Assembly (NCBI GenBank): GCA_030654695.1
Contig: JAURWY010000029.1
Span: 62,001 to 126,000, forward strand
Length of the DNA stretch: 64,000 nt
DNA from: Polaromonas sp.
Lineage (GTDB): Bacteria > Pseudomonadota > Gammaproteobacteria > Burkholderiales > Burkholderiaceae_C
Direction of reading: 5' to 3'
Shown here: one piece after another, positions 1-10,690 of the stretch
Numbering within the stretch: the first letter of the stretch is position 1
How the letters are laid out: each line of letters begins with the position of its first letter
Program-made: the position numbers and the translations under genes
Notes under the pieces: model-generated
Databases searched by the model: none
What the model was told of the DNA's origin: nothing
Seen by the model: only the letters and a program-made list of their open reading frames with translations

Positions 1-1
1 T

Positions 2-988
<987 letters not shown>

Positions 989-1025
989 AACCAACCAAAA
1001 CTAAAACCAAAGGAAAGGGTCTGCT

Positions 1026-1583
1026 TTGCAGGCCCTTTATTCATCTATGCGTTGGCTTAAAAATTTCGAGGAAGGCTTGATCGTCATCCTCATGGCGGCG
1101 ATGACGCTGCTCACCTTTGTGCAGGTGGTGGCGCGTTACGTCTTCAATTACAGCTTTGTCTGGGTAATGGAAGTCACCGGCATCATGTTCGCCTGGCTGA
1201 TTTTTGTCGGCATGTCGTATGGCGTGCGTGTGGGCGCCCACATTGGTGTCGATGCTTTGGTCAAATCCCTAGGCGCACGCGCCGCACGGCAAATGGCCAG
1301 CGCTGCGACGGTCTTGTGTATTTTTTACGCCTTGCTGGTCGCTTATGGTGGCTACCAATATGTTCACAAAATCTACACTGTCGGCATCTTGATGCAAGAC
1401 ATTCCCATTGAGAGCTGGATCCCCCGTGTGGTCTTGCCGCTTGGCTTTTTGCTGCTGGCTTTTCGCTTTGCACAAGTGCTGTGGCGACTGCTCAGTGGCC
1501 AAGACGCCCAATTGCTGGGTGACGAGGCTGAAGATGCTCTCAAGCTCAGAGAAGATGCTTCATTTGACGAGGTGAAAAAATGA
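1026..1583 (+). CDS. dctQ: TRAP transporter small permease subunit, DctQ type
   Basis: Small membrane subunit (185 residues) linking the DctP receptor to the DctM permease. Four hydrophobic segments are visible, with the family-typical region around residues 25-75 (V-ARYVFN, then WVMEV and FAWLIFVG). I chose the TTG at 1026 because an AGGAAAGG ribosome-binding site lies about 7 bases upstream. The first ATG (1047) would be too far from it but cannot be excluded. The gene ends in a 4-base ATGA overlap with the large permease, which indicates translational coupling. Confidence 0.93.
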   Translation: MQALYSSMRWLKNFEEGLIVILMAAMTLLTFVQVVARYVFNYSFVWVMEVTGIMFAWLIFVGMSYGVRVGAHIGVDALVKSLGARAARQMASAATVLCIFYALLVAYGGYQYVHKIYTVGILMQDIPIESWIPRVVLPLGFLLLAFRFAQVLWRLLSGQDAQLLGDEAEDALKLREDASFDEVKK

Positions 1584-2857
1584 CCATCGCTGCCCTTTTC
1601 ATCCTTCTGTTCGTTTTCATGGCGATCGGTATGCCGGTCGCTGTGGCGCTGGGTTTGTCCTCCATCTTGACCATCATGATGTTCGCGCAGGATTCGCTGG
1701 CCTCGCTCACGCTCAAGCTGTTTGAAACCGCCGAGCTCTACACCTTGCTGGCCATTCCGTTCTTTATTTTGGGTGGCTCTTTCATGACCACCGGCGGCGT
1801 GGCGCGGCGCATGATCAGCTTTGCGAATGCCTGTATCGGGCACTTGCGCGGCGGTCTGGGTATGGCGTCGGTGCTGGCATGTATGTTGTTTGCGGCGGTG
1901 TCGGGTTCCTCGCCAGCCACCGTGGTGGCGGTCGGTGCCATCGTGATTGCGGGCATGGTCAAGGCCGGCTACCCGAAGGAATTTGCAGCGGGCGTGATTT
2001 GCAATGCTGGCACGCTGGGGATTTTGATTCCACCCTCCATCGTGATGGTGGTTTACGGCGCAGCCACCGAGACATCAGTCGGCAAGCTGTTCTTGGCTGG
2101 TGTAATACCGGGCATCGTGCTGGGATTGATGCTGATCGTGGCGATTTACGTGCGCGCACGCATTCTCGACATCCCGCGGCAACCACGGGCATCGATGGTT
2201 GAGGTCCTCAAAACTGGCCGTGACTCGCTGTGGGGTTTGTTGCTGATCGTCATTATTCTGGGTGGCATTTATGGCGGTATCTTCACGCCGACTGAAGCCG
2301 CAGCCGTGGCCGCCGTCTACGCGTTCGTCATCGCTATCTATGTCTACCGCGACATCAAGATGACGCAGGTGCCGAAGGTCTTGCTGGACGCCGGCAAAGT
2401 CACCGTCATGCTGATGTTCATTGTGGCGAATGCCTTGCTGTTTGCGCACGTGCTGACCACCGAACGTATTCCGCAACAGATCGCAGAAACCATCATCGGC
2501 TGGGGCATGCCGGCCTGGCAGTTCCTGATCGTCGTCAACATCTTGCTGTTGATCGCTGGCATGTTCATGGAGCCCACTGGCATCATTTTGATCATGGCGC
2601 CGATCTTGTTCCCGATCGCCACACGGCTTGGCATTGACCCGGTGCACCTGGGCATCATCATGGTAGTGAACCTGGAGATCGGGATGGTGACACCGCCGAT
2701 TGGCTTGAACCTCTTTGTCACGGCGGGCATCACGAAAATGTCCATCATGGCGGTGGCGCGAGCCGCGCTGCCTTGGACGATGGTGTTAGTTGCGTTCCTG
2801 ATTCTCATCACCTACGTGCCAGCGGTCACTATGTTCTTGCCGAACTTGCTGTTCTGA
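1580..2857 (+). CDS. dctM: TRAP transporter large permease subunit, DctM type
   Basis: Main ion-coupled transport subunit of the TRAP system. At 425 residues it has the standard length of the family, unlike the two long paralogues near 49-55 kb. Hydrophobic helices run throughout. Family hallmarks are visible: GMPVAVALG near the N-terminus, the GSSPATV loop, GILIPPSI, TPTEAAAVAAVYA and a C-terminal EIGMVTPPIGLNLFV. The start overlaps the stop of dctQ by 4 bases. A strong terminator follows the stop, so transcription of the dctPQM operon probably ends here. Confidence 0.96.
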   Translation: MTIAALFILLFVFMAIGMPVAVALGLSSILTIMMFAQDSLASLTLKLFETAELYTLLAIPFFILGGSFMTTGGVARRMISFANACIGHLRGGLGMASVLACMLFAAVSGSSPATVVAVGAIVIAGMVKAGYPKEFAAGVICNAGTLGILIPPSIVMVVYGAATETSVGKLFLAGVIPGIVLGLMLIVAIYVRARILDIPRQPRASMVEVLKTGRDSLWGLLLIVIILGGIYGGIFTPTEAAAVAAVYAFVIAIYVYRDIKMTQVPKVLLDAGKVTVMLMFIVANALLFAHVLTTERIPQQIAETIIGWGMPAWQFLIVVNILLLIAGMFMEPTGIILIMAPILFPIATRLGIDPVHLGIIMVVNLEIGMVTPPIGLNLFVTAGITKMSIMAVARAALPWTMVLVAFLILITYVPAVTMFLPNLLF

Positions 2858-2868
2858 TCTATCGACTT

Positions 2869-2905
2869 GGGCGGACGCTCCATGCGGGGTGTCCGCCCTT
2901 TTTTT
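2869..2905 (+). terminator. Rho-independent terminator of dctPQM
   Basis: A perfect 8-bp stem (GGGCGGAC at 2869-2876 pairing with GTCCGCCC at 2891-2898) with a 14-base loop is followed directly by seven T residues. It lies 11 bases after the dctM stop. Confidence 0.9.
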
Positions 2906-2918
2906 GGCTCCCGTCAGG

Positions 2919-3785
2919 TCACCTAAGCAGCAGGGTGCTGACTTTTGTTGAGCGCAATAGAGCGCTGGTTTTGCTGCCGAACAGCCAAGCGCGCAAAGGC
3001 GAGTGGCTGTAGGAGCCCATGACCAGCAGGTCTATTTTTTTGTCTTGAACGATCTGCGGAATCGCCACTTCAGGGGCTTCGGTGCTGATCTCAGTGGTCA
3101 CGCTGAAACCAGCTGCCGTCAAGACCGCCTGAGCGTTGCCCACCAGCTTGGCGCTGTGCGCTTGGGCCTTGCCGGCCATGACGATGTGGATTGGCAAGCC
3201 TCTGAGCAAAGGGCTGTTGGCGATCATGTCGACGCCGCGGCGTGTCACACCGCTGCCATCGAAGGCCATCAGCACCCGACTGGGTTCGCTATAGCAGTCA
3301 CCGACAACCAGTGTGGGCCGACTGACGCTGCGAACCACCCATTCCAAATTTGATCCCAAATCTCGCTGCACAGTTTCGGCCGAAGCGCCTCGGCGACCCA
3401 GCACAAACAGGCGCACGTCGGCTTGTTGCTCAGACAAGGTCTCTTCAATGTGGCCATGGCGTTGGCGCACATCGACCGATGACGCGCCCGCAGCAAGGGC
3501 TTGCTCACGCAGTTGGTTGAGGAAAATACGACCGGTTTCGCGTCGGCTTCGGCTGCGCACTTCGTCTTCATCCGAGAGCTGGTTGAGCAGGTTTTCTTGT
3601 GCGTTCAAGCCGATCGATCCGCTGAGGTCCTGCACCGGTTCAAGGTCTGGATGCCGGTCGATCACATGCAAAAACTCAAGCGGTGCATCCAGCTTGCGTG
3701 CGGCCCAAGCCGCATAGCGGGCGACTGAAGTGGCAAAGCGGGATTGGTCGACACAGGCGAGGACGATTTTGTTGTCTTTTTTCAT
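2919..3785 (-). CDS. Universal stress protein, tandem UspA domains
   Basis: Cytoplasmic protein of 288 residues made of two UspA domains (about 5-162 and 168-288). The first domain keeps the nucleotide-binding signature G-2x-G-10x-G-S (G130, G133, G144, S145), so ATP binding is plausible. In the second, the corresponding segment GSYSHSPLRAWLFGSKT has a serine in place of the second glycine. The gene follows the SulP transporter after 13 bases on the same strand. The pair is probably one transcript, which suggests the Usp protein serves or senses the state of the transporter; that role is inferred. Confidence 0.92.
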   Translation of the reverse strand: MKKDNKIVLACVDQSRFATSVARYAAWAARKLDAPLEFLHVIDRHPDLEPVQDLSGSIGLNAQENLLNQLSDEDEVRSRSRRETGRIFLNQLREQALAAGASSVDVRQRHGHIEETLSEQQADVRLFVLGRRGASAETVQRDLGSNLEWVVRSVSRPTLVVGDCYSEPSRVLMAFDGSGVTRRGVDMIANSPLLRGLPIHIVMAGKAQAHSAKLVGNAQAVLTAAGFSVTTEISTEAPEVAIPQIVQDKKIDLLVMGSYSHSPLRAWLFGSKTSALLRSTKVSTLLLR

Positions 3786-3798
3786 GCGTGGGTGTCCT

Positions 3799-5280
3799 TC
3801 AGTGGCTGATCAGCACGTCGTCAGCGCCATCTTTGTCGTGGACGGCAAACTTGTCGACCATGGTGCGGCTCGCCGCATTCAGGCCAATGACTTCGACGTC
3901 CGTGCCTTCGCGGCGAAACTTGAGCACCACTTTGTCGAGTGCGCTAATGGCGGTGATGTCCCAAAAATGAGCGTTGCTGACGTCGATGCGCACGGTCTCG
4001 ACAACTTCCTTGTAGTCAAACGCGTTGATGAAGCGCTCGGCGGAGGCAAAAAATACCTGTCCGATCACTTGGTAAGTCCGGCTTCGGCCCTCGTCTTCGG
4101 TTTGCGAGCGGAACTTCAAGATGTGCCCGACCTTGTGCGCAAAAAAGAAACCCGACAACAGCACGCCGGTCAGAACGCCTTTGGCCAAGTCGTGGGTCGC
4201 CACGGTGACGATGACGGTGGCGAGCATGACCACGCTGGAGCTGGTCGGATGCGCGCGCAGGCTGCGAATGGAGTCCCAGTCGAAGGTGCCGATCGAGACC
4301 ATGATCATGACGGCGACCAAGGCTGCCATCGGAATTTGCTTGACCCAGTCGCCCAAGAAAACCACCAAGATCAGCAGCACCACGCCAGCAGTGAGGGTGG
4401 AGAGCCGACCGCGGCCGCCCGATTTCACGTTGATGACTGACTGGCCGATCATGGCGCAACCGGCCATGCCACCGATGAACCCGGTGGCGATGTTGGCCAC
4501 CCCTTGGCCAACACATTCGCGATTTTTGTCGCTCTTGGTGTCGGTCAGGTCGTCGACGATGGTGGCGGTCATGAGCGATTCAAGCAGCCCGACCACCATC
4601 AAAGTGGCCGAGTACGGAAAGATGATGGCCAGCGTTTCAAAGGTCAGCGGCACATCCGGAATCAATAACATCGGCAGGCTGTCGGGCAACTCGCCCATGT
4701 CGCCGACGGTTCGAATGTCCATGTTCAGCAGCATCGAGACGCCCGTCAGCACGACGATGGTCACCAGCGGTGACGGCACGGCTTTGGTGAGGTAAGGCAA
4801 GCCGTAGATGATGCCCAGACCGGCGGCGGTCATGGCGTAAACCTGCCAGCCGACATGGGTGAGTTCGGGCAGCTGCGCCATGAAAATCAAAATCGCCAAA
4901 GCGTTGACGAAACCGGTCACCACAGAGCGCGAGACAAAGCGCATCAAGACGCCCAGCTTGACCCAGCCAGCGATGACTTGCAGCACGCCCGTGAGCACCG
5001 TGGCGGCCAGCAAATACTCCAGCCCGTGGCTTTTGACCAGCGTCACCATCAGCAGCGCCATAGCCCCTGTAGCGGCGGAGATCATGCCGGGACGACCGCC
5101 AAAAAAGGCGAGCAGGGTGGCGATTGAAAAGGAAGCGTAAAGGCCGACTTTTGGGTCGACGCCAGCGATGATGGAGAACGCAATGGCTTCGGGGATGAGC
5201 GCCAGCGCGACCACCATGCCGGCTAACAAATCGTTGCGGACATTGGAGAGCCAGTCCTGGCGTAGGGAGTTGAAAGACAT
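3799..5280 (-). CDS. SulP family inorganic anion transporter with STAS domain
   Basis: Inner-membrane anion transporter of 493 residues. It has a long hydrophobic SulP core from about residue 15 to 385 (opening with [17 protein letters not shown]) and a C-terminal STAS domain (about 400-485) containing the [16 protein letters not shown] strand-helix. SulP members carry sulfate, bicarbonate or other anions. The short length and the Usp partner resemble BicA-like bicarbonate carriers more than classical sulfate permeases, but the substrate is not provable here. I start at ATG 5280. The reading frame is open much further upstream, but that part is antisense to the radical SAM gene and has no SulP similarity. 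Confidence 0.92.
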   Translation of the reverse strand: MSFNSLRQDWLSNVRNDLLAGMVVALALIPEAIAFSIIAGVDPKVGLYASFSIATLLAFFGGRPGMISAATGAMALLMVTLVKSHGLEYLLAATVLTGVLQVIAGWVKLGVLMRFVSRSVVTGFVNALAILIFMAQLPELTHVGWQVYAMTAAGLGIIYGLPYLTKAVPSPLVTIVVLTGVSMLLNMDIRTVGDMGELPDSLPMLLIPDVPLTFETLAIIFPYSATLMVVGLLESLMTATIVDDLTDTKSDKNRECVGQGVANIATGFIGGMAGCAMIGQSVINVKSGGRGRLSTLTAGVVLLILVVFLGDWVKQIPMAALVAVMIMVSIGTFDWDSIRSLRAHPTSSSVVMLATVIVTVATHDLAKGVLTGVLLSGFFFAHKVGHILKFRSQTEDEGRSRTYQVIGQVFFASAERFINAFDYKEVVETVRIDVSNAHFWDITAISALDKVVLKFRREGTDVEVIGLNAASRTMVDKFAVHDKDGADDVLISH

Positions 5281-5373
5281 ACTTAAGTTTAAACGGGCAC
5301 TGTTTGTCCTTCTTCGCAGCAGCTCTTCGCATGGCTTCTTCTCGGCCAGTCTGAATGCTTCGATAATCACCCC

Positions 5374-7059
5374 ATGACCCGCTCCCCCCGGCCTTTGTCG
5401 CCTTTGCCTGCCACCGCCTCTGCGCCGCCGCCGCGCATCGTGCTGGCCACGCTCAACGCCAAGTACATCCACGCGTCGCTGGGCCTGCGTTGTTTGCTGG
5501 CCAACATGGACAGGCATGGCGGTGACGGCTTGCGCGCCGTGACGCAACTGCGGGAGTTCGTGATTCAACAGCGGCCGACGCAGATTGTGGAAGAACTGCT
5601 GGCGCTGAATCCGCAGGTGATCGGGCTGGGGATTTACATCTGGAACGTGGTCGAGACGACGCAGGTGCTGCGGCTGCTGAAAGCGTTGCGGCCCGACATC
5701 AAGGTGGTCTTGGGTGGCCCCGAGGTCAGCCATGAAATCGAGGCGCAAGACATTTGCCGTCTGGCGGACCATGTCATTACCGGCTGGGGCGACGTGAGCT
5801 TTCCGAAGGTCTGCCGCGCGCTGCTCGATGGCCCGCAGCCGCTGATGAAGGTCATCGCCGGCGAGCAACCACCGCTGGACGAGTTGGCTTTTCCGTATGA
5901 CGAGTACACCGACGCCGACATTGCCAAGCGACTGCTGTATGTGGAGGCGTCGCGCGGTTGCCCGTTCAAGTGTGAGTTTTGCCTGAGCGCGCTTGACAAG
6001 ACGGCTTGGGCCTTTGAGCTCGATGCCTTCATGGCCGAGATGGATGCCTTGTATCAGCGCGGCGCACGTAACTTCAAATTTGTAGACCGCACCTTTAACT
6101 TGAAGGTCGAGCATTCGGTGCGCATCTTGCAGTTCTTTTTAGACCGCTTGCAGACGGCCAATGAGGTCCCCAATTTGTTCGTGCACTTCGAAGTCGTGCC
6201 CGACAGCTTGCCGGATCGACTGAAGGAATTGATCGTGCAATTCCCCGCCGGGTCGCTGCAATTTGAAGTCGGTATTCAGAGCTTCAACCCTGAAGTGCAG
6301 CAGCGCATTTCGCGCAAGCAAGACAACCTGAAGACGGCTGACAACCTGCGTTGGTTGGTCAGCCAAAGTCAGGCGCATGTGCATGCTGATTTGATTTTTG
6401 GCCTGCCAGGTGAAACGTTGGAAAGCTTTGCCGCCGGCTTTGACCGGCTCTATGCCTTGGCACCACACGAGATTCAGTTCGGCATTTTGAAGCGGCTGCG
6501 CGGCACGCCTATTGCACGCCACACGCAAGACTTTGCGATGGTCTACGACCCGCAGACGCCCTACACCATCTTGCAAAATTCGACGATTGACTTTGCCACG
6601 CTGCAACGCATTCAGCGCTTTGCACGCTACTGGGACATGATCGCGAATTCGGGCCGGTTTTTGCGCGCTAGGTCCTTGTTGCTGGATGGTGTTGACGGCT
6701 CGCCGGTGTCGGCGTTCTCCGCGTTTTTGAACTTCAGCGACTGGCTTTGGCAGAGCACCGGCAAGACCCACGAATTTGCGTTGGAAAAACTCGTTGATTT
6801 GTTGTTTGAACATTTGACAGGACCGCGCGGCATGGCTGAAGACACGGTGCGGCAAGCGCTGTTGGCCGACTACCAAGCCAGCGGCGCGCGCGCCAAACCC
6901 AAGTGCTTGGCTGAGCTGCTGCAAGCCGCCAGCCCGCCGCTGACCCCAGCGGGGCAGGCGCGGGCCCAGCGGCAAAGCCGACACGTCAGCCAAAACATCC
7001 ACCAAAGCGTGGCCGGCCAGTTACGCAGCGAGATTCAGCAAGCGGCGGCTGCGGCGTGA
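5374..7059 (+). CDS. B12-binding-domain radical SAM protein (DUF4080 type)
   Basis: Protein of 561 residues. It has an N-terminal cobalamin-binding-like Rossmann domain (about 20-150), a radical SAM core with the cluster motif C196-x3-C200-x2-C203, and a C-terminal DUF4080-like region from about 380. Radical SAM enzymes reduce S-adenosylmethionine at a [4Fe-4S] cluster to start radical chemistry. Members with this domain order are often methyltransferases or ring-modifying enzymes, but this subfamily has no established reaction that I know of. The DxHxxG cobalamin motif is not evident, so B12 may be bound base-on or not at all. It is divergent from the SulP gene and not clearly in an operon. 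Confidence 0.88.
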   Translation: MTRSPRPLSPLPATASAPPPRIVLATLNAKYIHASLGLRCLLANMDRHGGDGLRAVTQLREFVIQQRPTQIVEELLALNPQVIGLGIYIWNVVETTQVLRLLKALRPDIKVVLGGPEVSHEIEAQDICRLADHVITGWGDVSFPKVCRALLDGPQPLMKVIAGEQPPLDELAFPYDEYTDADIAKRLLYVEASRGCPFKCEFCLSALDKTAWAFELDAFMAEMDALYQRGARNFKFVDRTFNLKVEHSVRILQFFLDRLQTANEVPNLFVHFEVVPDSLPDRLKELIVQFPAGSLQFEVGIQSFNPEVQQRISRKQDNLKTADNLRWLVSQSQAHVHADLIFGLPGETLESFAAGFDRLYALAPHEIQFGILKRLRGTPIARHTQDFAMVYDPQTPYTILQNSTIDFATLQRIQRFARYWDMIANSGRFLRARSLLLDGVDGSPVSAFSAFLNFSDWLWQSTGKTHEFALEKLVDLLFEHLTGPRGMAEDTVRQALLADYQASGARAKPKCLAELLQAASPPLTPAGQARAQRQSRHVSQNIHQSVAGQLRSEIQQAAAAA

Positions 7060-7121
7060 ACGGCCTCACATCCCTCACCGCCGTAATTGCCTTAACCTTC
7101 CTTCATTGAATTAGCCCACGC

Positions 7122-7919
7122 ATGAACAATCCCACCCCCCGTTTTTGGGCTGATCTCAAAAGCCCTGACTTCGCGCGTTTGGACATGGGTCGAACCATTG
7201 CCGTGCTGCCACTGGCGGCGATCGAGCAACATGGCCCGCACCTGCCGCTGAGCGTGGACACTGACCTCGTCAATGGCGTGATTGCGCACGCACTGCCGCA
7301 TTTGGCTGCGGATCTCAACGTGTTGTTTTTGCCAACCCAAACTGTGGGCCGAAGCATTGAGCACGTGGCTTTTCCGGGCACGCTCACCCTCAGCGCTGCG
7401 GCGCTGATTCAAGCATGGGTTGACCTCGGGGAATGCGTCGCGCGCTCCGGTGTTAAAAAACTGGTGCTGTTGAATTCGCACGGCGGCAACGTCTCAACCA
7501 TGGACATCGTCGGCCGTGAGTTGCGGGCGCGTTTCGGTATGACGGTGGCGCTGGTCAACACCTTTGCCTTGCCCATGCCGGCTGCGGTGCAGGGTTTGTT
7601 CGGTGCTGACGAGCCGCGCTTTGGTGTGCATGGCGGCGACGTCGAAACCTCCATGATGCTGGCGCTGCACCCCGAGCGCGTCGACATGCAGCAAGCGCAA
7701 AATTTCGCGTCCAGCAGCCAAGCGCGTGCACAAAATTTCCCGATCATCGGCAACGGCAGCAGCGTCAAACTTGCTTGGGCCGCGCAAGACTTGAACCTCT
7801 CGGGTGCCGCTGGCAACGCCGCTGCAGCCACGGCAGACAAAGGCCGAGCCGTGCTCAATGCCAGTGGTCAGGCGCTGGCCACGTTGTTGGCCGAGTTCGA
7901 CACGCTGACACCCTTCTAA
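7122..7919 (+). CDS. Creatininase family amidohydrolase
   Basis: Cytoplasmic metal-dependent amidohydrolase of 265 residues. The metal ligands expected for the creatininase fold are present: E35 and H37 in the IEQHGPHLP motif, D46 in SVDTD, H120 in the NSHGGN motif, and E175 in HGGDVETS. The family includes creatinine amidohydrolase, the formamide hydrolase of riboflavin biosynthesis (ArfB) and mycofactocin MftE. Neighbours give no pathway, so the substrate stays open. The start at 7122 is an ATG with a weak upstream purine stretch. Confidence 0.9.
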   Translation: MNNPTPRFWADLKSPDFARLDMGRTIAVLPLAAIEQHGPHLPLSVDTDLVNGVIAHALPHLAADLNVLFLPTQTVGRSIEHVAFPGTLTLSAAALIQAWVDLGECVARSGVKKLVLLNSHGGNVSTMDIVGRELRARFGMTVALVNTFALPMPAAVQGLFGADEPRFGVHGGDVETSMMLALHPERVDMQQAQNFASSSQARAQNFPIIGNGSSVKLAWAAQDLNLSGAAGNAAAATADKGRAVLNASGQALATLLAEFDTLTPF

Positions 7920-7928
7920 GTCACAGGT

Positions 7929-8891
7929 TCACAAGGTCACGCTGCCGTCAATGCAGCTGACCGACTGCCCGCCGACCCAGACTTGCCCAGCAGCATCGCG
8001 CTGAATGTAGACCTGACCAGCGCGTCCGACGCAGACGCCTTGCGAGGCCAGGTAGCGTTCAGGCAAGTAGCCGTCGCAAATCAACCATTGCGCCAAACTG
8101 GCGTTCAGGCTGCCGGTGACCGGGTCTTCGTTGATGCCGGTGGCGGCGCAAAAACCACGCACTTCAAGCCGTGGCGTTTCGTCAGCGGCTTGGGCCGGCG
8201 CTACTGATTTTGCAAATGCAGCCGCCTCGCGGTTGATGCGTCCAATCAGCGGCGGTGCATTCGCGCTGTCGTCTGCGTACACACCAGCGACGCCGACTTT
8301 GATTTGGAGCTTGACCAGCGCTGCGTGGTCGGGCTCTAGTTGCAGCACGGTCTCTGGTGAGTCGAGCAAGAGGCCTAGAAAAACAGGGCCGTTGTCGAGC
8401 CGCTGGGCCGCCAAAATCTGCTTCGGCTGCAGGCCCAAAGCCTCAGCCACAGCGCCGAGCAACGCGGGTTCAGGTTGGCTGCGGCGCAGCGGTGGCGCGG
8501 CAAAAGCGAAACGCTCTGCGCGCTTGGTGTCATGTTGAAGTTCGCGCTGGCGATCACGTTTTATCGTCACCAATCCGACCGCACATTGCTGCACCACGTG
8601 GCCCGCCGCGCGCGCTTGACCGCCAGCTTCAAGCCAGGCGTGGCAACTGCCCAGCGTCGGGTGACCGGCAAACGGCAGCTCACCACCGGGGGTGAAAATT
8701 CGCACCCGGTAGTCGGCAGCCGCCTCGGTGGGTGGCAACAAAAATGTCGTTTCTGAAAGATTCGTCCAACGCGCAAAACGCTGCATTGCGTCCTCACTGA
8801 GTCCGTCGCCGTCCAACACCACGGCCAGTGCGTTGCCGAGGTAGGCGGTGTCGGTGAAGACGTCGACTTGTTTGAAGCGGCGGGAGCGCAT
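7929..8891 (-). CDS. PhzF family isomerase/epimerase-like protein
   Basis: Protein of 320 residues with the duplicated diaminopimelate-epimerase-like fold of the PhzF family. The catalytic glutamate is visible as E47 in the NLSETTF motif. It is followed by the conserved FTPGGELPFAGHPTLG loop, and CAATGINEDPVTGS in the second half marks the substrate pocket. PhzF proper isomerises a phenazine precursor, but no other phenazine genes are present, so this is a generic member of unknown substrate. The gene is convergent with the creatininase gene, with 9 bases between the stops. Confidence 0.9.
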   Translation of the reverse strand: MRSRRFKQVDVFTDTAYLGNALAVVLDGDGLSEDAMQRFARWTNLSETTFLLPPTEAAADYRVRIFTPGGELPFAGHPTLGSCHAWLEAGGQARAAGHVVQQCAVGLVTIKRDRQRELQHDTKRAERFAFAAPPLRRSQPEPALLGAVAEALGLQPKQILAAQRLDNGPVFLGLLLDSPETVLQLEPDHAALVKLQIKVGVAGVYADDSANAPPLIGRINREAAAFAKSVAPAQAADETPRLEVRGFCAATGINEDPVTGSLNASLAQWLICDGYLPERYLASQGVCVGRAGQVYIQRDAAGQVWVGGQSVSCIDGSVTL

Positions 8892-8911
8892 GGCGTGAAA
8901 TAGCCGAAGGT

Positions 8912-9562
8912 TCAGCTCAACGCCATGTCGAGCACGCCCTTGCTGGCTTGCCGCCCGCTGAGCACTTGAAACCAGCGCTCAATATTCGGTCGGCTTTCAC
9001 GCGGCTGCGGCAGATTGAACCAGCGGTGCACATCGCAACCGAGCGGAATGTCGGCCATGGTGAAGTGATCGCCGGCCATGAAAGCATGGCGGCCCAGATG
9101 GGCGTCCAGTCTGGCCATCAGGGTCTCAACCGCGGCGTTCGATTCGGCAATCGAATCGGCATTGCGTTGCTCCGGAGCGGTTCGGATCAGCTGCCAAAAT
9201 CCGGTCCTACTGGCCGGATTCAGTGTGGTCTGTTGCCAGTCCATCCACTGCTCAGCCACAAAACGTTCACGCAAATTGCTTGGGTACAACTGCCCTGGCG
9301 AGTGTTTGGCGCAGAGGTAGCGCACGATCACATTCGACTCCCATAGCGCAAAGTCCTCATCTTCAATCACCGGCACCGTTGAGTTCAGATTCAGGCGTAT
9401 GAACTCAGGCGTTTTGACCACGCCAAATTGGCCGCCTGCCTCAGTGCGCTGAAAGTCCAGTCCGAGCTCTTGCGCCGTCCAGACGACTTTCTTGACGTTG
9501 ATGGAGCTCATGCGCCCCCAGATATTCAGGGTGTTGGCAGCGCTCACGGTGGGTTCTTGCAT
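8912..9562 (-). CDS. Glutathione S-transferase family protein
   Basis: Cytosolic GST of 216 residues. It has an N-terminal thioredoxin-like domain (about 12-90) in which GRMSSINVKKV holds the probable catalytic serine region and VPVIEDEDFALWESNVI is the conserved cis-proline and glutathione-binding segment. An all-helical domain follows (about 100-210, with FTMADIPLGCDVHRW). The likely role is conjugation or reduction with glutathione. The ATG lies directly next to the stop of the upstream Bug receptor gene on the same strand, so the two are probably co-transcribed. Confidence 0.92.
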   Translation of the reverse strand: MQEPTVSAANTLNIWGRMSSINVKKVVWTAQELGLDFQRTEAGGQFGVVKTPEFIRLNLNSTVPVIEDEDFALWESNVIVRYLCAKHSPGQLYPSNLRERFVAEQWMDWQQTTLNPASRTGFWQLIRTAPEQRNADSIAESNAAVETLMARLDAHLGRHAFMAGDHFTMADIPLGCDVHRWFNLPQPRESRPNIERWFQVLSGRQASKGVLDMALS

Positions 9563-10567
9563 TTATTGTTCCAGCTTCAGGTTGGCGTCTTTCACCAGCT
9601 TTTCAAACTTCACGCTCTCGGCGCGCACGTAGCTGGCGAATTCAGCGGGCGAGTTTTTCGGAACAGCCAGATTGTCGGCATCAAAGCGCGCCCGAATATC
9701 GGGGCTGGCCAAGATGGCGTTGACGTCGCGGTTCAGGCTGTCGATCACCGATGCGGGCGTTCCTGCCGGCGCAAACAAACCGCCCCACAGCGTGTAGCTG
9801 AAGCCCGGCAAGCCAGATTCGGCAATCGTTGGCACCTGTGGCAAGGAGCTCATGCGCTGCGGCGTGGTCACGGCGAGTGCTTTGAGTTTGCCGCCTTTGA
9901 CCTGCGGCACTGCCGCTGACGCGCTGCTGAAAAATGCTTGCAGACGGCCGGCGATCAGATCTGACAGCAGTGGTCCGACACCTTTGTAAGGTACGTGAAC
10001 CATATTGAGGTTCAAGCCCAGACCCAAGGCCACGGCCGACAGGTGCCCAGGGGTGCCAGCGCCAACCGTGCCGTAGCTGAATTCGCCCGGTTTGGCGCGC
10101 GCCATTTGAATGAATTCTGCGACCGTGTTGTAAGGTGCATCCACCGGCGCCAGCATCACCAAAGGGGCGTTGCCGATCATCACCACTGGCGACAGCTCTT
10201 TGATGGGGTCGTAGCCAAGGTCCTTCATCAACGCACGGTTGACGGCGATTTCACCTGTTTGACCTAGGAACAAGGTGTAGCCATCGTTCTTGGCTTTGGC
10301 CGCGAAGCGGGTACCGATGGTACCGGACACGCCGGGTTTGTTATCGATCACCACGGGCTGCTTGTACAAGGTGGTGAGGCGCTCACCGACGATACGGGCG
10401 AAGGTGTCGCCCTGACCGCCCGGCGCATAAGCGACGACGATGGAAATGGGTTTGGTGGGATAAGGGTCTGCGGCGATGGCTGGCCCGCCCAGCAGCGCCG
10501 AGGTCAGCAGCAAGCACAAAGTGACAAGCGGTTTGGGGGTGTGTTGCTGGGGTGCAAAGTATTTCAT
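9563..10567 (-). CDS. Bug-family tripartite tricarboxylate transporter receptor (TctC-like)
   Basis: Periplasmic substrate-binding protein of 334 residues with a signal peptide ending near residue 33 (GGPAIAAD). The Bug signature follows: YPTKPISIVVAYAPGGQGD, where the backbone around the GG loop holds a carboxylate group. HVPYKGVGPLLSDLIAGR and a C-terminal lysine-rich helix complete the family pattern. No tctA or tctB membrane genes are nearby, so it must use a distant transporter or act as a sensor. It sits directly upstream of the GST gene. Confidence 0.93.
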   Translation of the reverse strand: MKYFAPQQHTPKPLVTLCLLLTSALLGGPAIAADPYPTKPISIVVAYAPGGQGDTFARIVGERLTTLYKQPVVIDNKPGVSGTIGTRFAAKAKNDGYTLFLGQTGEIAVNRALMKDLGYDPIKELSPVVMIGNAPLVMLAPVDAPYNTVAEFIQMARAKPGEFSYGTVGAGTPGHLSAVALGLGLNLNMVHVPYKGVGPLLSDLIAGRLQAFFSSASAAVPQVKGGKLKALAVTTPQRMSSLPQVPTIAESGLPGFSYTLWGGLFAPAGTPASVIDSLNRDVNAILASPDIRARFDADNLAVPKNSPAEFASYVRAESVKFEKLVKDANLKLEQ

Positions 10568-10690
10568 GCGTGTCTCGATTGTTGTGTTTTTCGTCGTTTT
10601 TGTTTGGCGCGGTGTTTCCGCACACGCTTCAACAAATTAGCCGGAAAATATTGTATGGCCTGCGCGGGCGTCCGTGCGTCACTGCAGCCG

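Noticed and set aside
5281-6114. Long N-terminal extension of the SulP frame (278 codons)
   Set aside because: It is antisense to the radical SAM gene, lacks SulP similarity, and the ATG at 5280 gives the normal N-terminus.
7929-8891. Phenazine biosynthesis
   Set aside because: A lone PhzF-family protein without other phz genes is not evidence for phenazine production.
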